16,258 nucleotides of DNA, taken from the NCBI GenBank assembly GCA_946481585.1, contig CAMLOF010000039.1:1-16258 (forward strand). The letters are read 5' to 3'. The notes under the pieces were generated by a model. The model saw only the letters and a program-made list of their open reading frames with translations. It ran no database searches and was not told the origin of the DNA. The stretch's first letter is position 1. Each line of letters starts with the position of its first letter. The translations under genes and the position numbers were made by a program. The stretch comes from an uncultured Macromonas sp. (GTDB lineage: Bacteria; Pseudomonadota; Gammaproteobacteria; Burkholderiales; Burkholderiaceae). Below, in pieces: positions 7,479 to 13,275 of this stretch.

Positions 7479-8828
7479 TCAGGCGCCGGCGGCCAACGGC
7501 GCCGTGCCCGGTGTGACTGGCTCATCGTGCTGGCATGCGCGGTGCATGTCTGCCACATAGGTACCGGTGGCACGCCAGAACGCAAAGGCGGCCAACACGG
7601 CAAAAACAGGGGTGAGCGTGAGTGCGTTGGCCAGGCCAAGGCTGTCAGACAGCACCCCGGCAATGAAGGGCCCCACAGCCAGGCCGAGCAGGTTTTGAAA
7701 CAACGCCAGCACCGAAGAACCCGTGGCGCGCACGCCTGGATGAACGACATCAATGACGACTGCAGAGACCGGCCCCACGGTACATGTCATCAAAAAGCCG
7801 CCCAGTGCAATCAAAGCGAACTGAGCCGACGGTGTCAGACTCAAGCCGATGTGCCCCCCGCCAAAGGCCGTCATGAGCACCACCATCGATGCAAGGCAGA
7901 TGGACGCCATCACCAGCAACTTCGCCTGCGGCCTTTTCTGCCCGGACCGGTCGGCCACGGCGCCCCAGAGCACACTGCCAGCAGCCCCACACAACACCAC
8001 GAGCGCCGCCTTGATGGCAGCCTGATCCGCCGGAATGCCATGTACACGGTTGAGGAAGCTCGGCATCCACGACCAGAGGGCAGAAACCACCACCAGTTGT
8101 GCTGCGCCGCCGACGCAGACCCAAAGCATGGTGCGCGACCTTGCCAGCGCGCGCACTATGAAGCCGATGACGCCGCTGGCAGATTCAGTGGCCTTGCTGC
8201 GCACGGGGTCGAGTTTGACGGTCTTGTAATCCCGAACCTTCAAGTACATCAGCGCGAGCACCAACCCCGGCACCCCCACAACGCCAAAGGCGGCTTGCCA
8301 CCCCCAGCGTGCAGCGATCAGCCCCCCCAGCATCACTCCGAGCACCGAGCCTATCGATGCCGCCGCGAAGAAGCATGCCAGCAACGCACCCCGCAGCCTG
8401 GCAGGAAAGTGGCTGGCAATCAGTGCGGCGCCCACCGCGCCGTAGCCTGCCTCGCCCAAACCAACCACAGCCCTGGCTGCCAGCAGCTGGCCATACCCTT
8501 TGGCGAACATGCAGGAAATGGTCGCCAGACTCCAGGCGGTTGCCATCACCACAATGCTCTTGACGCGGCTGAAACGGTCGGCGACCAAAGCCACAGGCAA
8601 AGCCCCCAGGGCAACGGTGATGGACACCACCGAAACCAAGGCCCCGAGTTGTTTGTCAGACAGCTGCCAAGCCGCCTTGATATAGGGGAACAAGGAAACG
8701 ATGACCTGGCGATCCACGTAGTCAAAGATCATCAATGCCAATGTCATGCCAAACGCGAACCAGGCTGGCCGGGGGCCGAACAGGTAGGAATCCTGTCCTG
8801 GCCTTTCGTCTGAAGGGGGAAGGTGCAT
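7479..8828 (-). CDS. MFS transporter (spinster-like)
   Basis: A 449-residue major facilitator with twelve predicted hydrophobic helices. The first helix region contains DYVDRQ (36-41), typical of spinster-like and organic-acid/sugar-acid MFS carriers. Loop 2-3 carries the motif-A-like ADRFSRVK at 83-90, and helix 4 carries RAVVGLGEAGYGA at 119-131. A second motif-A copy, GAVADRSGQKRP, sits in the middle loop and marks the start of the C-terminal half. It probably moves a small organic acid across the inner membrane, in or out; direction and substrate are unknown. The start has CAGGAGAC upstream. The gene is 42 bases after the quinone oxidoreductase stop and 23 bases before the ligase, within the same operon, so its substrate is likely the pathway substrate or a product. 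Confidence 0.93.
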   Translation of the reverse strand: MHLPPSDERPGQDSYLFGPRPAWFAFGMTLALMIFDYVDRQVIVSLFPYIKAAWQLSDKQLGALVSVVSITVALGALPVALVADRFSRVKSIVVMATAWSLATISCMFAKGYGQLLAARAVVGLGEAGYGAVGAALIASHFPARLRGALLACFFAAASIGSVLGVMLGGLIAARWGWQAAFGVVGVPGLVLALMYLKVRDYKTVKLDPVRSKATESASGVIGFIVRALARSRTMLWVCVGGAAQLVVVSALWSWMPSFLNRVHGIPADQAAIKAALVVLCGAAGSVLWGAVADRSGQKRPQAKLLVMASICLASMVVLMTAFGGGHIGLSLTPSAQFALIALGGFLMTCTVGPVSAVVIDVVHPGVRATGSSVLALFQNLLGLAVGPFIAGVLSDSLGLANALTLTPVFAVLAAFAFWRATGTYVADMHRACQHDEPVTPGTAPLAAGA

Positions 8829-8870
8829 GGTTGTCTCCTGCTGGTTTTGTTGTGTATGCAGGTGCGGCGC

Positions 8871-9842
8871 TCAGGGCACCAGCACTGTGGCGCCCACGGT
8901 CTGCCGCGCCTCCAGCGCGCGGTGCGCTTGTGCAGCGTCCTCAAGCGCAAATGTCTGGTTGGGTTCACCCTTGATCTTTCCCGCCAGCACCAGATCAAAC
9001 AGCTCACTCGCCATGTCCAGCATGTGCGATCGCGGTGTGGCGTAATGGATCATGGCCGGGCGCGTCAGCCAGATGGAACCCTTGACGGCCAGAAGCGTGG
9101 TGTCCACCACCACCGGGCCGGAGCTTGTTCCGTTGCTCACCAGGGCACCGCGCGGCTGCAGGCTGTCCAGCGACGCCATCAGCGTGTCTTTGCCGACCGA
9201 GTCGTAGACGACTGGCACGCCCTTGCCATCGGTGATTTCGCGCACGCGCTTGGCAATGTCCTCGCGGGAGGTGACGATGACGTGCTCGCAGCCATGTGCC
9301 TTGGCAACTTCCGCCTTCTCGTCGGTGCTAACCGTGCCGATCATGTGTACCCCCAGCGCGCGTGCCCATTGGCAAGCCACCAGGCCAACGCCACCCGCCG
9401 CCGCGTGGTAGAGGATCGTCTCGCCACCTTTGAGCGGATAGACCTGCCGGAACAAGTACTGTGCCGTCATGCCCTTCATCATCAGCGCAGAAGCGGTGCG
9501 GTCCGATACGCCATCTGGAAGTGGAATCAGCACATCGGCAGGCATCAGGCGCACATCGCTGTAAGCTCCCTGCGGCCCCAGCAGGTAGCCGACCCGGTCG
9601 CCCACCTTCACGTCTGTCACACCCTCGCCCACGGCTTCCACAACGCCTACGGCGTCGGAGCCCAACCCGTTGGGCAAAGGCATGGGGTAGCGCCCGGTGC
9701 GAAAGTAGATGTCGATGAAGTTCACCGCCACGTAGCTGTGGCGCACACGGGCCTGGCCTGGGCCGGGGTCTCCCACGTCGAGCTGCTCAAGTTGCAGGAC
9801 TTCGGGGCCGCCAATGGCGTGCAGACGGATGGCTTTTGCCAT
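8871..9842 (-). CDS. Zinc-independent quinone oxidoreductase (QOR, MDR superfamily)
   Basis: A 323-residue medium-chain dehydrogenase/reductase of the quinone oxidoreductase type. Visible signatures are NFIDIYFRTG at 41-50, GSDAVGVVEAVG at 61-72, GDRVGY at 81-86, and the NADPH-binding loop AAAGGVG at 147-153. The catalytic and structural zinc cysteines of alcohol dehydrogenases are absent, as expected for QOR (qor/qorA-like). Members reduce quinones or conjugated enones using NADPH, so in a catabolic operon it could reduce an enone or enal intermediate or detoxify one. The ATG at 9842 lies two bases after the stop of the hydrolase gene, with AAGGAG overlapping the end of that gene, which indicates translational coupling. 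Confidence 0.94.
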   Translation of the reverse strand: MAKAIRLHAIGGPEVLQLEQLDVGDPGPGQARVRHSYVAVNFIDIYFRTGRYPMPLPNGLGSDAVGVVEAVGEGVTDVKVGDRVGYLLGPQGAYSDVRLMPADVLIPLPDGVSDRTASALMMKGMTAQYLFRQVYPLKGGETILYHAAAGGVGLVACQWARALGVHMIGTVSTDEKAEVAKAHGCEHVIVTSREDIAKRVREITDGKGVPVVYDSVGKDTLMASLDSLQPRGALVSNGTSSGPVVVDTTLLAVKGSIWLTRPAMIHYATPRSHMLDMASELFDLVLAGKIKGEPNQTFALEDAAQAHRALEARQTVGATVLVP

Positions 9843-9844
9843 GT

Positions 9845-10465
9845 TCAGGCTCCTTGTGGGTTACGGTTGGCTGCCTGGGCTATGCGGTCCAGGCGCTGGA
9901 TGTGGGTCATGGCATCTGGCCAGCGGCCGTAGCCAGATGCAGGGTTGAGGTGGCCAACGGCACCGAGATCAACGGTGCCTGCCCCCCAAGCCTCGGCCAG
10001 TTCAGACACGCGATCAAAAGTGCCCAGGGGATCGTTGCGACTCAAGAGCACAACGCTGGGGAAGGGCAGCGGATCGCGCGGGACCGGGAACCAGCCTGCG
10101 GCGTGCAGATCCGCCATCGACGGATAACCCTCGGGCATAGGCTGCTCGAAGTCTGGCGGGGCGGCCAGCAGCGCGGCGCTGACGCGACCAACCAATGCGG
10201 AACCTCCCGCCCAGTGCGCCACCATGATGCAGCCGCCGCTGTGAGCCACCAGCACCAACGGCCCCTCGACGCCCTGCACGGCAGCGTCAATGGCCCGAGC
10301 ACGAGCTTCGCAGTTCAAGTCCGCGCGCCCCATGGGCGCTACCGTCACGACCTTTCGGCCCGACTCGCGCAACGCAAGCTCCAAGTGGGTCTGCCAGTGA
10401 TCGGGGACATGGTCGCGCAACCCGGGCACGATGAGAATGGTTGGAAGGGTCATGTCGTGGTGCAT
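9845..10465 (-). CDS. RBBP9/YdeN-family alpha/beta hydrolase
   Basis: A 206-residue small serine hydrolase. The N-terminus (TILIVPGLRDHVPDHWQTHLE) is characteristic of the RBBP9/YdeN group. The likely catalytic triad is S76 in VLVAHSGGC (the nucleophile elbow reads AHSGG rather than GHSxG), D145 in SRNDP, and H172 in GHLN. It would act as a cytoplasmic esterase, thioesterase-like or lactonase-like enzyme; the substrate is not known. Two in-frame starts are possible, ATG at 10465 and ATG at 10453 (fifth residue). The family similarity begins just after the second, and neither has a strong ribosome binding site. The upstream DsbA-like gene ends two bases before 10465, and the downstream QOR starts two bases after this stop, so three genes are tightly coupled. 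Confidence 0.9.
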   Translation of the reverse strand: MHHDMTLPTILIVPGLRDHVPDHWQTHLELALRESGRKVVTVAPMGRADLNCEARARAIDAAVQGVEGPLVLVAHSGGCIMVAHWAGGSALVGRVSAALLAAPPDFEQPMPEGYPSMADLHAAGWFPVPRDPLPFPSVVLLSRNDPLGTFDRVSELAEAWGAGTVDLGAVGHLNPASGYGRWPDAMTHIQRLDRIAQAANRNPQGA

Positions 10466-10467
10466 GT

Positions 10468-11106
10468 TCAGTTCGATTCAAGGCTTTGGTGCATGGCCTG
10501 CAGAAGCACATCAACGGCTTGTGCACCCGACACCATGTGCGCCCCGTTGAAGGCAAAGAGCGGCACGCCGAGGCCTGCCATTCCTGGAAACATGGGCGGC
10601 AAAGCGGCAGGACCAAGGGCATGGGCGGCCAAGTCGCCCGCAACTCCAGCGTTGCTAGCCAGTTGTTGCAGCGCTGCTTCGTCACCCAGCAACGCACCGT
10701 GTTCAAAGTAGCCTTGGAACAGTTGGTCGAGCAAAGGCTCAACCGCTGCGGGCTGGCGTTCCTGCACCACTTGAACCAGCGTGTGCGCCAGCCTTGTGTT
10801 TGGAAAAACCTGGATTCGGTTGAAGTCCACCCTCACGCCAGCCGCCAAGGCCGCGTCACGAACCTGTGCCTGCCTGCGCAACACCGCCTCCTCACTGCCC
10901 AGCCTCTGCAGGTAAAAGGCCGCGAACGGCCACCCCTCTGGAGGAACGTGAGGCACAAGCTGCACCGAATGCCAGGTCACTTCAACCTGCACATCAGGCT
11001 GCTCTGCGGCCAAACTTCGCCTGGCCCGATCCAAATGTGCCTTGCCAATCAGGCACCAGGGGCAGATCAGATCGAAGTAGACGTCGATGTTGAGCTTGGG
11101 GCCCAT
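10468..11106 (-). CDS. DsbA family oxidoreductase, FrnE / HCCA-isomerase-like, cytoplasmic
   Basis: A 212-residue thioredoxin-fold protein. It begins MGPKLNIDVYFDLICPWCLIGK with the redox motif CPWC at 15-18 and no signal peptide, so it is cytoplasmic. The conserved cis-proline segment is seen as GVPLFAFNG (P182), followed by MVSGAQ, the family C-terminal signature. The helical insertion between them fits the FrnE/2-hydroxychromene-2-carboxylate isomerase branch. FrnE-like proteins act as thiol-disulfide or glutathione-dependent isomerase-type enzymes and turn up in polyketide and aromatic pathways. In this operon it might isomerise an intermediate or protect an enzyme thiol (inference). It starts 18 bases after the BKACE stop, with a weak ribosome binding site, and ends two bases before the hydrolase gene. 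Confidence 0.92.
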   Translation of the reverse strand: MGPKLNIDVYFDLICPWCLIGKAHLDRARRSLAAEQPDVQVEVTWHSVQLVPHVPPEGWPFAAFYLQRLGSEEAVLRRQAQVRDAALAAGVRVDFNRIQVFPNTRLAHTLVQVVQERQPAAVEPLLDQLFQGYFEHGALLGDEAALQQLASNAGVAGDLAAHALGPAALPPMFPGMAGLGVPLFAFNGAHMVSGAQAVDVLLQAMHQSLESN

Positions 11107-11124
11107 GGCAAGGCTCGTTCGGTT

Positions 11125-12180
11125 TCAGGCGTGCTGGGTGAAACCACGCTGGCCCGGTTTGCGGTTCGGCGCAAAGCCGTTGGCAGCCAGCGTCTCGTCG
11201 GCGCTCTTGTAGAAGGTGCCGATCTTGTAGATCTCACGCGCTTCCTTGGCGTTGGCAACCTCGCGGCCGAATTCACGGCTGATGCGAACCAACTGCTCGA
11301 TCTGCTTGACGCTGGACATCTTGGCCTTGCGATCCTGCGTCCAGATGTTGTCTTCAATGCCGCAGCGCACGTGCAGGCCCAGCGCAATCGCCATCATGTT
11401 GATCGGCAGCACGTTGAGCATGGAGGTTTCCAACGTGAGCACCGAGCCATCGGGGCAAGCGCGCACGAAGTTGGCCAGGTTGTAGATGTTCGGCTGGTCA
11501 AAACCGCCACCAATGGCCACCCAGGTCAGGATCAACGGCACATTGCATACACCACGGCGCATCATGCGCTCCACGGTTTCAAGCTGGGTGATGTTGGCCA
11601 GCTGAAAGTGCGTCTGAATGCCGTTTGCCGACAGGCGGCGGATGTGCTCTTCCACCCACTCCGGCCCGGCGGGAATGGTCATCTCGCGGTAGGCGCGGTA
11701 ACCCTCGAGCGAGCCCAGGGTGGTGCCTTTGATGTCGGCCTCGCACATCTGCTCAACCACGTTCATCTGGTTGGTGTTGATGGCGATGGTCACCTGGTCG
11801 GGCGTGGGCTTGAGTTCGGCCAGCATGTGGCGGGTGTCGTCGCTCAGCCACTTGGCCACTTCGCCGTCACCTTCAGGCGCAAAGGAGATGGAGCCCCCCA
11901 CCTGAATGATCATGTCGGGCACACGCTTGCGAATGCCGTCGATCAACTCGTTGAACTTGGACAGGCGCTTCGAGCCCTTGCCATCCAACTCGCGCACATG
12001 CAAGTGCAGCACGGTGGCTCCTGCGTTGTAGCAATCCACTGCCTTTTGGATCTGCTCATCCATCGTCACCGGAATGTCTTCCGGAAAATCGGCTGGCATC
12101 CACTCGGGGCCGTAGGGTGCGCAGGTGATGACCAGCTTCTGCTGGTTTTCGGGGAAAAGAGAGCCGTCGAGGAAGTTCAT
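11125..12180 (-). CDS. BKACE family beta-keto acid cleavage enzyme (DUF849)
   Basis: A 351-residue protein of the DUF849/BKACE family, whose founding member is 3-keto-5-aminohexanoate cleavage enzyme (Kce). The metal-binding HxH is visible as LHLHVRE (H59, H61), in the expected place after the first strand, followed by QVGGSISF and the late GIEDN motif at 274-278 containing E276 and D277. These enzymes use a divalent metal to transfer the acyl part of a beta-keto acid onto CoA from acetyl-CoA, giving an acyl-CoA and acetoacetate; a known example outside lysine fermentation is dehydrocarnitine cleavage. The chain is longer than typical Kce (about 270-310 residues), with a longer C-terminal tail ending PNRKPGQRGFTQHA. 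CAGGAGC lies upstream of the ATG. Position directly after the dioxygenase suggests it cleaves a beta-keto acid made in this pathway. The substrate is unknown. Confidence 0.93.
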   Translation of the reverse strand: MNFLDGSLFPENQQKLVITCAPYGPEWMPADFPEDIPVTMDEQIQKAVDCYNAGATVLHLHVRELDGKGSKRLSKFNELIDGIRKRVPDMIIQVGGSISFAPEGDGEVAKWLSDDTRHMLAELKPTPDQVTIAINTNQMNVVEQMCEADIKGTTLGSLEGYRAYREMTIPAGPEWVEEHIRRLSANGIQTHFQLANITQLETVERMMRRGVCNVPLILTWVAIGGGFDQPNIYNLANFVRACPDGSVLTLETSMLNVLPINMMAIALGLHVRCGIEDNIWTQDRKAKMSSVKQIEQLVRISREFGREVANAKEAREIYKIGTFYKSADETLAANGFAPNRKPGQRGFTQHA

Positions 12181-12237
12181 GCGGTTGCTCCTGCAAAAAG
12201 GACTGCGAAAGGGTTTGAAAGGTGATTGCCGGATGGC

Positions 12238-13149
12238 TCAGAAAGGCTTGTCGCCGATGATTCCAGCGCGCTCCATCTTTCGGTGGCACGGCGGGTAATC
12301 CATCACCGCGTAATGCTGGGTGGAACGGTTATCCCACATGGCCATGGAATTGGGCTTCCAGCGCCAGCGCACCTGGTACTCGGGCACCATGGCCTGGTTG
12401 ATGAGGTACTGCAACAGAGCTGAACCGCCCTGGGTGTAGTCCTGACCGTAGCGAACGTTCTCTGGCGTGTGGAAGTTGGTGAAGTGCGTGGTGAATGCGT
12501 TGACGAACAGCACTTTCTCACCCGTTTCAGGGTGGGTGCGAACCACCGGGTGCTCCGCATCGGGGTACTGTGCTTTCAGCGCCAGGCGACGCTCAGCTGG
12601 CATGGCTGCGCCAAAAGTAGCCTCGATGCTGTGGCGTGCACGCAGGCCATCGATCTGGTCCTTGATGTACTGCGGCAGCTTTTCGTAGGCCAGCACCATG
12701 TTGGCCCACATGGTGTCGCCCCCCACTGGCGGGCATTCCACGCAGCGCAGCACACAGCCCATGGGTGGTGCTTCGCGCCAGGTGGCATCAGTGTGCCAGG
12801 CGTTTTCGTATCGGTCGTTGGGCGATTCCGGGCTTTTGTAAATGCGAACCAAGCCCGGGTTTTCAGGGTCGCTACCCGCTACCGGGTGGCCTTCCAGCTC
12901 GCCGAAGTGCCGAGCGAAGGCCACATGTTCCGCGCGGGAGATGTCCTGGTCGCGGAAAAACAGAACCTTGTGCTTCAGCAGCAGAGCCTTCAACTCGGCC
13001 ACCATGGACAAATCGCGTGACGCCACGCCAAGGTTCACGTTGCCTATCTCTGCACCAATGGCGCAAGTCAGGGGTTCAACCGTGAATGAAGATTTCAGGG
13101 ATGCCGCGCGTACGACGGCAGGCGCGACGGAAATTTCGGCTTGGGTCAT
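12238..13149 (-). CDS. TauD/TfdA-family Fe(II)/2-oxoglutarate-dependent dioxygenase
   Basis: The ATG at 13149 is chosen because CAGGAGA lies eight bases upstream and family similarity begins soon after; an in-frame start at 13227 would add 26 residues of unrelated leader. The 303-residue product has the complete facial triad: H119 and D121 in WHTDATW and H279 in WDNRSTQHYAV, with R290 eleven residues later for 2-oxoglutarate binding, as in taurine dioxygenase. The end reads GDKPF where TauD has GDRPF. The enzyme should couple decarboxylation of 2-oxoglutarate to hydroxylation of a small acid; in TauD this releases sulfite, in TfdA it cleaves an ether, and in related gamma-butyrobetaine-type enzymes it gives a stable beta-hydroxy acid. 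It is the first gene of the operon, 57 bases before the BKACE gene and 111 bases after the regulator. Confidence 0.95.
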   Translation of the reverse strand: MTQAEISVAPAVVRAASLKSSFTVEPLTCAIGAEIGNVNLGVASRDLSMVAELKALLLKHKVLFFRDQDISRAEHVAFARHFGELEGHPVAGSDPENPGLVRIYKSPESPNDRYENAWHTDATWREAPPMGCVLRCVECPPVGGDTMWANMVLAYEKLPQYIKDQIDGLRARHSIEATFGAAMPAERRLALKAQYPDAEHPVVRTHPETGEKVLFVNAFTTHFTNFHTPENVRYGQDYTQGGSALLQYLINQAMVPEYQVRWRWKPNSMAMWDNRSTQHYAVMDYPPCHRKMERAGIIGDKPF

Positions 13150-13170
13150 GAACTTTGTCTCCTGTTGTTG

Positions 13171-13191
13171 CACGGCCGCTGACCGGCCATG
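13171..13191 (-). promoter_or_regulatory. Inverted repeat in the leader of the dioxygenase operon
   Basis: The arms CACGGCCG (13171-13178) and CGGCCATG (13184-13191) flank a five-base loop and pair with one mismatch; the inner five bases are perfect. The element ends seven bases upstream of the ribosome binding site of the TauD-family gene. It could be an operator or an mRNA hairpin that affects translation. The evidence is symmetry and position only, and short GC-rich palindromes are common in such genomes. Confidence 0.35.
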
Positions 13192-13211
13192 CCCTTGGAG
13201 ACTGAGAATAG

Positions 13212-13275
13212 ACCCCGCCCTGCGCAACCGCCCCCCCTTCGTAGAGGGGGGCGGGGAGGGCTACCCCCCTATCAA
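13212..13275. repeat. C-run/G-run repeat, copy B
   Basis: On the plus strand the core runs C6 (13232-13237), eight bases, G6 (13246-13251), twelve bases ending in TA, then C6 (13264-13269), the same spacing as copy A at 3662-3724. A C-rich run plus TGC precedes it (13213-13223) and ATCAA follows it (13271-13275). The C6/G6 hairpin has no T-tract, so it is not a standard intrinsic terminator. The right part of the repeat lies inside the regulator gene: the stop codon (13261-13263) and the two final glycine codons are repeat sequence. Confidence 0.6.

Noticed and set aside
10441..12225. 594-codon plus-strand open frame
   Set aside because: It is antisense to the DsbA-like and BKACE genes, both with intact catalytic motifs. 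The product is low-complexity and shows no family signature.
13150..13227. Upstream start for the dioxygenase (26 extra residues)
   Set aside because: The extra residues show no similarity to the family, and the strong CAGGAGA site serves the ATG at 13149.
13212..13275. Copy B hairpin as an intrinsic terminator of the regulator
   Set aside because: There is a stable G/C stem but no T-tract on either strand, so it is recorded as a repeat rather than a terminator.
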